In this document: piece after piece, positions 13,811 to 20,633 of the stretch | Layout: the number at the start of each line of letters is the position of its first letter | Position numbering within the stretch: position 1 is the stretch's first letter | Virus record (IMG/VR): IMGVR_UViG_3300035703_000441 | Span: 1-21,341 of that record | DNA: 21,341 bases | DNA from: a virus | Direction: 5' to 3' (one strand) | The notes under the pieces: model-generated | What the model saw: only the letters and a program-made list of their open reading frames with translations | Databases searched by the model: none | Told to the model about the DNA's origin: nothing | Position numbers and translations under genes: made by a program

Positions 13811-14863
13811 TCAGTCGAAGTTGCTGGTGACGGTGCCGCGCACGATGCCAATGTTCTTGGTCTCGTACACCTTGGTCCAGTTGGTGATGGTGGCCAGGGT
13901 TGCTTGGGTGGGGTTAGCACCGCCGGCGGTCTGGTACTGAGCACCAACGGGGTGGAACACGTTGTGCCAGGACACGGCCATGTAGTCGGCCAGCGCGAGG
14001 ATGTCGCGGTCCACTTCGGTCTTCAGACCCTGCTGCTCGCCGGAGGCAACAGCGCCGGGGGTGAAGAAATAAGTGGCGTACTTCTTGCTGGAGCTAGAAC
14101 CGCTGGTCTGCACATCATCAGAGACGATCACGCGCATACCCATGTAGAAGGGCACGCTGCCGTCAGCGGTGTAAGCGCCAGCCACAGAACCACCAAACAC
14201 GTCGGGGGTTGCAGCGTTAGAAGCAGCGGCGGTAGCGCGAGCTTCAGAGGCGGTCACGTAGTCAATGGCACGACGCTCAACGAGGTCGTAGTAGACAGCC
14301 GAGTGCATACAGATAGCGCTCAGCTTGTCGCCTTGATCACCCAGCAGGGCGCGGGCCTTGGCGACGTGACGAGGGGTGAGGGGGGTCTCACCAGAACCGC
14401 CGGCATCGAAGGTCAGGTCGATAAAGGCAGCGCCAGTGTTGGCAGAGCCGACAGCACCGAACACACCAGCGAGGCTGGCCAGCAGATCCTTCTGCTGTTG
14501 GTGAGCGATGTAGGCAGCGACCTTGTTACCGATGGCGGCCATCGGGTCAGCTCCGGCGGCCAATTTCGCTAATTCGCGAACTCCCCACGCACGGCCGCGA
14601 TGCAGCACAACACCGCGCTGCTTGTCGGCGGTGATGGCACCAGGGGTCAGGCTGGCGTTATCGGCCAGCACTTCAGCGTCGCCGCTAAGGTTGGCATCGA
14701 AGAACGGCACATTCACGTAGTCGCCGCCATCGGCCACAGCGTTGAGAGCCTCAAGAGGCTGCACAACACCAGAAGCGATAAACGCATTCCGAAGAGTGGT
14801 GGCCTCTTCAAGATACGGCGTGAAGACTTCTGGAATTACAATGTTCGACCGAACGGTCGTCAT
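13811..14863 (-). CDS. Major capsid protein
   Basis: 350 residues with the pattern of a siphovirus coat family (the Gp13-like group, PF20036 as I remember it): IVIPEVFTPYLEEATTLRNAF near the N-terminus, then NVPFFDANLSGDAEVLADN, LHRGRAWGVRELAKLAAGADPM and a VAAYIAHQQQKDLLASLAGVFG helix, the core of the HK97 fold. It follows the scaffold gene directly, the usual pairing. The ATG at 14863 has an excellent AAGGAG site. No protease gene or N-terminal delta domain is visible, consistent with a separate scaffold. Together with its 95-base leader, the gene appears set up for high expression. Confidence 0.93.
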   Translation of the reverse strand: MTTVRSNIVIPEVFTPYLEEATTLRNAFIASGVVQPLEALNAVADGGDYVNVPFFDANLSGDAEVLADNASLTPGAITADKQRGVVLHRGRAWGVRELAKLAAGADPMAAIGNKVAAYIAHQQQKDLLASLAGVFGAVGSANTGAAFIDLTFDAGGSGETPLTPRHVAKARALLGDQGDKLSAICMHSAVYYDLVERRAIDYVTASEARATAAASNAATPDVFGGSVAGAYTADGSVPFYMGMRVIVSDDVQTSGSSSSKKYATYFFTPGAVASGEQQGLKTEVDRDILALADYMAVSWHNVFHPVGAQYQTAGGANPTQATLATITNWTKVYETKNIGIVRGTVTSNFD

Positions 14864-14958
14864 GGTCTTAACTCCTTAGAGGAAGGTTTTGTGTTGGCGG
14901 CCACAGGCCCATGGGTCGGCACAGCCTTCCCTCTTGCTTGTAAGTATGCCAAACCGAA
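14864..14958 (-). other. 95-base leader between scaffold and capsid genes
   Basis: This is the longest gap within the minus-strand operon. Read leftwards it contains GGCATACTTACAAG, which could be a disrupted motif copy, a small GGGCC-TGT-GGCC hairpin and, just before the capsid ATG, CCTCTAAGGAGTTAAGACC with a strong Shine-Dalgarno. No clear sigma-70 promoter and no T-run terminator are present. Probably a capsid mRNA leader; promoter activity is possible but unsupported. Confidence 0.35.
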
Positions 14959-15642
14959 TTACTTACCGGCTGCAGCTTTCAAGCGTGCGTAGAGTTCGGG
15001 ATCAGTTTTGTAGATCCGTGCTTGTTCGGTGAGGTTGTAGTGCTCACGCGAGAAGGGGTTTTTGCTACCGGCGGGTAGCTCAGCGCTGCTGCGACCAACG
15101 GGTGCACCGGTGCCGGCGGGCTTGGGTGCTTTGAGGCGATATTGCGGCAGGCTGGTGCGTGCCCAGTCGCTGATCGGTGTGCGCTGGTAGCCATCGACAA
15201 CGACGACACTGCCGTCTGCTTCACGCTCGATCTGATCGGGCTTAAGGCGCAGGCGGATCACCTCATCGGGATCGTGCACGGTGTCAGCGAGAGCAGCGAC
15301 GGCTGGGCCGATCACTTTGAGTTCGCGGTTTTCGGCTTCCAACTCAGCGACCCGCTGCTGCAGTTGCGATTCACGGTCGCGGTACTGCTGTTCGTAGGTC
15401 TTGAGCGCTTCGTCGTACTTGCCTTTGGATTCCAGCTGCTGCTGTTCCACCTTGCGCTTGAAGTCCATGAGCTCCTGGACATCAACGCCATCGGGTACTT
15501 CAGGCAGCTTCTTGGCCAGCTTTTTCTTCTCGTCCAACAGCTCCGCATTTTTGCGGCGCATGGCATCGAGTTCTGCTTGCAGGGCCTGCAGATCAGAGGA
15601 AGGTGCAGACTGCTCCACAGGAGCGTTGTCGTTGTCGGGCAT
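14959..15642 (-). CDS. Capsid scaffolding protein
   Basis: 227 residues, strongly charged. A long coiled coil spans about residues 18-110 (LQALQAELDAMRRKNAELLDEKKKLAKKL, then QQLESKGKYDEALKTYEQQYRDRES). A basic, Pro-rich C-terminal part ends NPFSREHYNLTEQARIYKTDPELYARLKAAAGK. A Q...E.GKYDEALK element and a terminal NP.(S).E..NLTEQ...Y..DP..A..L segment are standard in siphovirus scaffolds; the C-terminal helices contact the coat protein. Lies immediately before the capsid gene. ATG 15642 is 28 bases after a GGCAACCTA copy, with no Shine-Dalgarno. Confidence 0.9.
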   Translation of the reverse strand: MPDNDNAPVEQSAPSSDLQALQAELDAMRRKNAELLDEKKKLAKKLPEVPDGVDVQELMDFKRKVEQQQLESKGKYDEALKTYEQQYRDRESQLQQRVAELEAENRELKVIGPAVAALADTVHDPDEVIRLRLKPDQIEREADGSVVVVDGYQRTPISDWARTSLPQYRLKAPKPAGTGAPVGRSSAELPAGSKNPFSREHYNLTEQARIYKTDPELYARLKAAAGK

Positions 15643-15670
15643 GTAGAGCCACAGGCTCAGAGTTGCTGAT

Positions 15671-15679
15671 TAGGTTGCC
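15671..15679 (-). promoter_or_regulatory. Start-associated motif GGCAACCTA before the scaffold gene
   Basis: Exact copy in the 59-base gap between the small membrane protein gene and the scaffold gene, 28 bases before ATG 15642. This is the longest spacing among the copies. Confidence 0.6.
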
Positions 15680-15701
15680 GCCCTAGAAGTAGTGCGGGTC
15701 T

Positions 15702-15887
15702 CTAGTCAGGCCGGGATTCAGGAGCGCTGCGGACGCAAACCGCAGATAGGCGGGAAGAAATCACCATTACTCCGCCGGACCTAGAGCATTGTTTCGCCAT
15801 ATTTGTTTCCTGTACAAGCTGATAACCAATGAAACCTAAGAGGCAAGCCCATATGGCGAGTGACAGGATTCGGTCTGCTTTAGTCAT
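15702..15887 (-). CDS. Small single-span membrane protein, unknown
   Basis: 61 residues with an N-terminal transmembrane segment at about residues 7-25 (ILSLAIWACLLGFIGYQLV) and a short basic soluble tail containing two Cys. MTKADR before the helix and mostly basic residues after it leave the topology open. Found inside the head operon between two soluble structural genes. A membrane protein here is unusual; exclusion, lysis timing or a transferred accessory gene are all possible, and none is shown. ACAAGG lies 7 bases before the ATG as a ribosome site. Confidence 0.6.
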   Translation of the reverse strand: MTKADRILSLAIWACLLGFIGYQLVQETNMAKQCSRSGGVMVISSRLSAVCVRSAPESRPD

Positions 15888-15912
15888 TAATCAACCTTGT
15901 AGTGGTGCAGAT

Positions 15913-16095
15913 CTATTGAGAAAAGCCTGTAAACACAAAGCGGCGCGGATCGCTTGGATCCTTTGCGTAGGTTGCGAAGTTGCCTTTGCCGTCAGTCGCC
16001 GGAACCTGAATGCGTGGTGCGCTTGCGTACCGCTCGGGTAGGGCAGCCCCGTCAGCTGGGCCGCCTATGAGGCGAGGAGGTGATAATTCAGTCAT
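15913..16095 (-). CDS. Small conserved phage protein, RLIGGPADG type
   Basis: 60 residues starting MTELSPPRLIGGPADGAALPE, then a central YASAPRIQVPATDGKG and an aromatic end RRFVFTGFSQ. The (R)L(I/V)GGP.DG start is a frequent signature of short phage proteins of unknown role. GAGGACACAGGCTG before ATG 16095 gives a plausible ribosome site. CCAACCTGAGG just above resembles the start-associated motif but matches poorly and is only 13 bases from the ATG. Confidence 0.65.
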   Translation of the reverse strand: MTELSPPRLIGGPADGAALPERYASAPRIQVPATDGKGNFATYAKDPSDPRRFVFTGFSQ

Positions 16096-16121
16096 CAGCC
16101 TGTGTCCTCAGGTTGGTCATA

Positions 16122-16148
16122 GGGCAGGGTGTTAGCGCACCGCTGCCC
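16122..16148. other. Strong imperfect hairpin between two small genes
   Basis: On the minus strand GGGCAG pairs with CTGCCC and, after one bulged C, GGTG pairs with CACC around a CGCTAA loop. That gives 10 GC-rich pairs in a 60-base gap. No T run follows on either strand, so it is not a classical terminator. A transcript-stabilising or processing element is possible. Confidence 0.5.
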
Positions 16149-16155
16149 TTCAACA

Positions 16156-16287
16156 TTAGCTCAACTGCTGACTAACTACCGTCTTGACGGCGCCATCAGC
16201 TTTGATGACGATCATCTTGTACAGGTGCTTCTGGCCGGGCTTTGCCTTCAGGAGGCGGCCTACAGCGGTGACTTCAGGTCTGGTCAT
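16156..16287 (-). CDS. Small basic protein, 43 residues, unknown
   Basis: ATG 16287 overlaps the stop of the 266-residue gene (ATGA) and has GGAG six bases upstream, so translation is well supported. The product is MTRPEVTAVGRLLKAKPGQK continuing HLYKMIVIKADGAVKTVV and ending SQQLS. It reads like a single beta hairpin or sheet with a basic first half. No family recognised. Coupling suggests a function with the basic protein upstream. It is followed by a strong hairpin. Confidence 0.6.
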   Translation of the reverse strand: MTRPEVTAVGRLLKAKPGQKHLYKMIVIKADGAVKTVVSQQLS

Positions 16288-17084
16288 TTGCGGCTCCGAG
16301 ATTTAATGCCTTTGCCAGCCCTAGTCCCGTGTATGGGATCAGCGCCGGCAGTCAGCTTTTGATACTTGTCCAGCAGACCGCGCTTGCTCAATGCAGAGTT
16401 CACGCGGCCACCACGCCTGTTGCTTCGCTGAATCAGGCGCATCTTCTGATTTAAATCGCCCCCGCCATCAACAGTCGCCTTCATGCTCTTGGCCAACTTG
16501 CCCATTACGCGGTCGGCCTGCTCCAAGACCTGTTGATCGCTCTTGGCCTTGCGCTTTGGTGCAGCTGGGCTGCTCCTGCCCTTAGCAGCTTGGGCCATGC
16601 CAATACCGCTACGGCCGGGCGCCATCTGGGGGAAGCTGCCCTCTGCTGCTGGATTCTTTATCGTGCTGTAACGACCAAACGGTGCGCGCTGCTTGCCTTG
16701 GGTTGAAGCCACCTGCTGCCCACGGGCGCGGGTCATGTTGGATTGCACCCGACGCGTCCGACTGGCATCTCTCGCTGCACCTTCAGCAGCTTGTCTTGCG
16801 CGGATGTCGCTGATCGGGGTTAAACCTTTTGCTCTTGATTCATCAGCTGTAGGCCTTCTACGCCGCGACGACTGCTTAGGCGCCGGCACCGTGGCATTTG
16901 GCTTGATTGCACCAGGTTTTGAATCTTTGGACTTGCCAACAGTCCCCGAAGGTTTCCGGCCGGCGATGGCCTTGGTCTGCGTCGCACGCTTGTTACCTGA
17001 TGCAGTAGCAAGCCTGCCCCCACGCGCAGTAGCACCCGCAGATGAAAACCTGCCACGGTTATCCCTGCTATAGCGGCGTGCCAT
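16284..17084 (-). CDS. Very basic 266-residue protein, possible internal head / DNA-associated protein
   Basis: It begins MARRYSRDNRGRFSSAG, a start seen in many phage proteins from head gene clusters. Residues 1 to about 190 are low-complexity, rich in Arg, Lys, Ala, Gly, Ser and Pro, with KPSGTVGKSKDSKPG and SSRRRRPTADESR; this resembles the tail of a linker histone. A helical, more ordered end follows (about 180-266: QQVLEQADRVMGKLAKSMKA, then LLDKYQKLTAGAD). The charge predicts DNA binding inside the capsid or during packaging. It lies between portal and scaffold genes and starts 19 bases after a motif variant. The function is inferred from composition and position only. Confidence 0.78.
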   Translation of the reverse strand: MARRYSRDNRGRFSSAGATARGGRLATASGNKRATQTKAIAGRKPSGTVGKSKDSKPGAIKPNATVPAPKQSSRRRRPTADESRAKGLTPISDIRARQAAEGAARDASRTRRVQSNMTRARGQQVASTQGKQRAPFGRYSTIKNPAAEGSFPQMAPGRSGIGMAQAAKGRSSPAAPKRKAKSDQQVLEQADRVMGKLAKSMKATVDGGGDLNQKMRLIQRSNRRGGRVNSALSKRGLLDKYQKLTAGADPIHGTRAGKGIKSRSRK

Positions 17085-17103
17085 TGAACCCAGCCTTTAG
17101 AGC

Positions 17104-17112
17104 TAGGTTTCC
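17104..17112 (-). promoter_or_regulatory. Start-associated motif variant GGAAACCTA before the basic protein gene
   Basis: One mismatch to GGCAACCTA, in the 36-base gap after the portal stop, exactly 19 bases before ATG 17084. The following bases GCTC are the same as after the copy at 3045-3053. Confidence 0.6.
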
Positions 17113-17120
17113 AATCCAGA

Positions 17121-18569
17121 TCAAGGCAGCTGCTGCAGGTTTGCATCAAGCTGCGCAGCCTGTGCATCGAGCCGTGATTGCTGCTGCGCGGCAGTGGCTT
17201 CAATCTCCTGATCGACGTTGAAGTCGTCGTAGAGCCACTCACCATCGGCCAGCTGGATCAGCAGCGTCTCTTGGGTGATGTCACCGTTGAGGCGCAGTTT
17301 GATCAGCTCAGCCACATGGCCAGGCTCCAGGGTGCGGGCCACAAAGTCGTTGTTGACCATGCTGCTGCCGCTGTTGGGCAGCCCGAGGAACGCGCTGTGG
17401 AAACGCAGGCAGTTGTCGATGAGATCTTGTAGGCCGAGGGCCACGGTCATCAGGGCAGCGTCGCCTTGGCTGCGGTCGATGGCCTTGGCTTCAGCGGCTT
17501 GGTTGGTCATGTTCTGACCAAGGATGGCGGCGAGGCCGAGCTGATTGATCTGCCGCTCAATGCGGTCCAGCTGCTGGAACTGGAAGCCGTAGCTGGTGCC
17601 TTGCGGTTCGACGAACTCAGCCCGTGAATCCACGGGCAAAGCCATGGCCGAGTCAGGGCCAGCAGTGATCTCGTCTAGTTCGGCTGGGACGCCGTAGAGA
17701 TGGAAGCGTGGCACTGCTGCAATGTGCAGCTGATTGCTGAGGTCAGAGCCGACGCGATAGCTCTGCAGGTTGAGGTGCGCGACCTCTTCCAGCGGCGGGG
17801 TGGATTCAAGGATACCAAGGCGGTTGGCATAGGCCACCGCAAAGGGGATCTCGTCGAGGGTGGTCTGGCCTTCGTTGACCAGCTCCCAATCGCGGCCTTT
17901 GCTGCCCTGCTGGCGGTAGAGACGGAAGCGCCCGATCTCAAGGACGCGCACCTGAGAAACAACCTCTTCGCCAAACTCCCCGTAAGGGACAACGACGCGC
18001 TCGTGTAGGCGCAGCTGCGTCAGCTTCTGCGTGCCCTGCACCACATCCGTGCGCCAGCCAAGGATGTCCCGTGGGCTGTAGCTGACCCAGTAGGGGCGGT
18101 TGAAGTCGGTGACCGGTGTGTCGTCACCCTCATCCCCACGGGGGAAGTCCACGAGCACACCCACGTGGCCGTAGCGGATGCAGGTCTTGGCCAGGCTGTG
18201 CAGGTAGACGTTGAGATCGTTGCCCTGTAGGTCAACGTCCATCATGTGCTCTTGCACAAGATCGGGCACGTTGTCGAGGCGCACAGGCTTGCGGCTGATC
18301 ATGCCGGCCAGCATTTGCTCGATGCGCTGGTAGTACGGCGGGCAGACGCTGCGCTTCAGACGTGCGAGGTAGCTCGCGTCTGATTCTTTGGGCTCTTGCG
18401 GGAGGTAGCGACGGCCTGCGGCTTGCAGCTGAAGGGTGCCGCCGATCAGCTCTTCGATCAGTTCCCAGCGGGGCTGCATCCGCTGCCAGGCGATGCCGGG
18501 ATCGTGAACACCAAGATCCTGAATCGAGAGGACTGGCTTGAGTTCAGTGGCAGCAAGATTAAAGTGCAC
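17121..18569 (-). CDS. Portal protein (DUF4055-like)
   Basis: 482 residues from GTG 18569. The DUF4055 portal pattern is visible: QRIEQMLAGMISRKPVRLDNVPD, MMDVDLQGNDLNVYLHSLAKTCIRYGHVGVLVDFPRG, RPYWVSYSPRDILGWR and, later, HLNLQSYRVGSDLSNQLHIAAVPRFHLYG. The final coiled segment (EIEATAAQQQSRLDAQAAQLDANLQQLP) is Gln/Ala-rich. Portals form the 12-subunit ring through which terminase pumps DNA. The frame also allows GTG 18587, but that codon overlaps the motif and has no ribosome site. GTG 18569 gives the 19-base motif spacing shared by other genes; I prefer it, with the caveat that this argument uses the motif. Confidence 0.9.
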   Translation of the reverse strand: MHFNLAATELKPVLSIQDLGVHDPGIAWQRMQPRWELIEELIGGTLQLQAAGRRYLPQEPKESDASYLARLKRSVCPPYYQRIEQMLAGMISRKPVRLDNVPDLVQEHMMDVDLQGNDLNVYLHSLAKTCIRYGHVGVLVDFPRGDEGDDTPVTDFNRPYWVSYSPRDILGWRTDVVQGTQKLTQLRLHERVVVPYGEFGEEVVSQVRVLEIGRFRLYRQQGSKGRDWELVNEGQTTLDEIPFAVAYANRLGILESTPPLEEVAHLNLQSYRVGSDLSNQLHIAAVPRFHLYGVPAELDEITAGPDSAMALPVDSRAEFVEPQGTSYGFQFQQLDRIERQINQLGLAAILGQNMTNQAAEAKAIDRSQGDAALMTVALGLQDLIDNCLRFHSAFLGLPNSGSSMVNNDFVARTLEPGHVAELIKLRLNGDITQETLLIQLADGEWLYDDFNVDQEIEATAAQQQSRLDAQAAQLDANLQQLP

Positions 18570-18588
18570 AGCCTTTCGCTCGATCACT

Positions 18589-18597
18589 TAAGTTGCC
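18589..18597 (-). promoter_or_regulatory. Start-associated motif GGCAACTTA before the portal gene
   Basis: Exact copy of GGCAACYTA, 24 bases past the terminase stop and 19 bases before GTG 18569. The next bases AAG match the copy in front of the tape measure gene. Confidence 0.62.
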
Positions 18598-18620
18598 GGT
18601 CGGCAAGCTAAAGATTGGGC

Positions 18621-19970
18621 TCAATAGAGCCTGAGGTTGCGCACTGCTTTGCCGCTGTGGCCACGGCCCACTTCAAAGCAACGGTGAACGATGTAGCCAA
18701 GCGCATCGTTCATGTGGTCGTAGCCGGCGTCCTTGTCTGGATCGCCTTTGTCGTTGTAGCTCTGCAGCTCTAGGCACTCAATCAGTTTCTTGCAGCGCTT
18801 GTCGATGAACAGGCGGCGTTCACCCATGCCGTTCTCCAGCAAGGCTTGCACCGCTGCTACGCGGTCTCTGACTGGTGGATTGGCTGAAGGTGCCATGTTG
18901 CTGATGTCGTAGCTCTCAAGGATGGCGATGTCGCTGCGGGAGCTATTGGTGCTGCGGTTGGCACCGGAGGCATCAGGGTAGCCAAGGATGCGTGCTTTGC
19001 CATAGCGGCGGCGCACTTCTTGGGCGAGAGCGTCGGTGTCATGGGCACCGCTGATCTCATCAAAGACGTGCAGCTCACGTCCACGACGCACGGCGAGCAC
19101 ACCGCTCATGTTGCCAATATTGAAGTCGATGCCGAGCAGGATCGGCTCTTCTGGATCCCAGTCCACGGTTTGGACGTTTAGCTCACGGTTGAAGCGGTCG
19201 TAAACCTGGCCGGTGGTGAGGCTGACGAACTCACCATTGAGGTAGGCCTGCAGCAGGTTCGGGTCGTAGTTGGCCTGAAGGCGCTCGATGAAGTCCGGCG
19301 GCAGATAGGGATTGTCTGCCGTGCGCATCTTGATCAGCTTGCGATCAGCGCGTTCCTTGGTCTCTTCTGAGGCAAAGGTTTGCCACATCCAGCGGAAGCC
19401 TTCAGGTGTGGAGGCTGCACCGAACTGCCGAACGTTGCCGGCACGAAGGCGGCCAAGGATCTTCGGGAAGGCTTTGTTGGCCGTAGACGGTGGAACGGTA
19501 TCAATCTCATCGCAGAGGCACCATGCAGCATTGATGCCGATGCAGCGCTGCCAGTTTTCAAAGCTGCGGCACAAGATCTTGGTATCACCGCCCGGCAGGT
19601 GCAGCACGTATTCCGGGAGCGGCGAAGCGCGGAACGTGTAGGGGATGTCGTAGGCCTCTAGGAAGTCGTCGAAGTCGTTCTGCCAGATGTCGCGGATCAG
19701 TGGGCCGGTCGGTTCCATGACGATGCCGATGAAGCCCTGATTGCTGGCAGCGAGGTGAACAGCTTTGCTGGCTAGCGCTCGGGTTTTGCCAGCGCCGTAA
19801 CCGGCAGAGATGCCAAGGATCTCGGTGGTCTGGTCTTCGACGAAGGCGAGCTGGCCAGGGTGCAGGTCTTGGCGGATGCGTGCCAAGAGGTCTGTGGTGT
19901 CCTGCTGCGACGGTGAGGCGAGGAAGCTGAGCAGGGGGGTTGGTTCAGTGATGCCGGTGAGCAGGCTCAC
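18621..19970 (-). CDS. terL: Terminase large subunit
   Basis: 449 residues with both domains. ATPase: Walker A GYGAGKT (residues 57-63) and Walker B WCLCDEID (150-157, Asp154-Glu155), with a GAASTPEGF coupling motif near 184-192. Nuclease (RNase H fold): Asp282 in LLGIDFNIGN, Asp333 in GYPDASG and Asp418/Asp422 in YDHMNDALGY, the expected acidic triad. It cuts and pumps the DNA concatemer into the prohead through the portal. GTG start at 19970 overlaps the small subunit stop (GTGA), a standard coupled pair. Complete, with no missing key residues. Confidence 0.97.
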   Translation of the reverse strand: MSLLTGITEPTPLLSFLASPSQQDTTDLLARIRQDLHPGQLAFVEDQTTEILGISAGYGAGKTRALASKAVHLAASNQGFIGIVMEPTGPLIRDIWQNDFDDFLEAYDIPYTFRASPLPEYVLHLPGGDTKILCRSFENWQRCIGINAAWCLCDEIDTVPPSTANKAFPKILGRLRAGNVRQFGAASTPEGFRWMWQTFASEETKERADRKLIKMRTADNPYLPPDFIERLQANYDPNLLQAYLNGEFVSLTTGQVYDRFNRELNVQTVDWDPEEPILLGIDFNIGNMSGVLAVRRGRELHVFDEISGAHDTDALAQEVRRRYGKARILGYPDASGANRSTNSSRSDIAILESYDISNMAPSANPPVRDRVAAVQALLENGMGERRLFIDKRCKKLIECLELQSYNDKGDPDKDAGYDHMNDALGYIVHRCFEVGRGHSGKAVRNLRLY

Positions 19971-20290
19971 GACATCTCAAAGCGCAGGAGTTTGGCTTGG
20001 TCTTCTAAGGCTTTGAGTGCGATGCCGAGCTGATTGGATTCAGAAGCGCGGCGTTCGTATTCAACAAGGCGTGCAACTGCAGCAGCTAGCCACTGGGGGC
20101 GTTCAAGTTCGGCGTCCAGTTGCATCAACTGGCGTGCGCGTTGGATATAGGTCTCGGCTGTACGTTCGGCCACACCCCACTCATCCGCCGCGTATCGCAG
20201 GATTTGGGTGCGGCTGTATGCACGAAGTAGCAGGTCGTATACGGCGTTGACCCGCTCATCAATTTCTACGTTAGTGCTCTTCTTTGCCAT
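19967..20290 (-). CDS. Terminase small subunit (putative)
   Basis: 107 residues, all helical. An N-terminal helix-turn-helix fits residues about 10-52 (VNAVYDLLLRAYSRTQILRYAADEWGVAERTAETYIQRARQLM): the region after TQILRYAADEWGV acts as recognition helix. A second helical region probably drives oligomerisation. It recognises the packaging site and loads the large subunit. Assignment rests on the helix-turn-helix, size and the 4-base overlap with terL. No motif copy or Shine-Dalgarno precedes ATG 20290; CCGG pairs in the 9-base gap region are the only structure. Confidence 0.82.
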   Translation of the reverse strand: MAKKSTNVEIDERVNAVYDLLLRAYSRTQILRYAADEWGVAERTAETYIQRARQLMQLDAELERPQWLAAAVARLVEYERRASESNQLGIALKALEDQAKLLRFEMS

Positions 20291-20299
20291 GGCCGGAGT

Positions 20300-20614
20300 T
20301 TAACCGGAGGAGGGCATGAGGAGGGTGCCGTCTGAGGCGAGGATATTAAGCTTGTCTTCAGCGTCTTGAAAGGAGCGTGCCCAGATGGTGGCTAGGCGTG
20401 CGACGGGTTCTGGTGCGACGAAGTAGAGAAAGAGGTAGTGACCTTTGAGGGAACGATGGCCGTTGGTGGGGAGGTAGCCACCGGTGAGGCGGAAGGTGGC
20501 GAGGAGATTGCGTGCGATGTGTTCAGCGAGTTCTGGGTCAACGTCGTGTTGAAGGACCAGGCCGAAGGGTTCGCCTGTTGCGGGATCTTCAGCAACGATG
20601 GACCAGGGTTCCAT
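20300..20614 (-). CDS. Unknown 104-residue protein upstream of terminase
   Basis: Starts MEPWSIVAEDPATGEPFG and continues DPELAEHIARNLLATFRLTGG, then HYLFLYFVAPEPVARLATIW. Mixed alpha/beta, soluble, mildly acidic. The open frame extends farther upstream to 20770, but that would overlap RusA. ATG 20614 gives a 20-base spacing to an exact motif copy, and the upstream residues look like antisense noise. No family recognised. Its place between a resolvase and terminase suggests a packaging or DNA-processing accessory, which is only a guess. Confidence 0.68.
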   Translation of the reverse strand: MEPWSIVAEDPATGEPFGLVLQHDVDPELAEHIARNLLATFRLTGGYLPTNGHRSLKGHYLFLYFVAPEPVARLATIWARSFQDAEDKLNILASDGTLLMPSSG

Positions 20615-20633
20615 GGCACAGGGTGCCGCTGCT

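Noticed and set aside
13904-14572. 222-codon plus-strand open frame opposite the capsid gene
   Set aside because: Lies wholly within the well-recognised capsid gene on the other strand; His/Gly/Val-rich shadow product.
15964-15989. Two motif-like strings, GGCAACTTCG and CGCAACCTACG, inside the 60-residue gene
   Set aside because: They encode GNFATY in frame, match only in part, and no gene starts at the expected distance.
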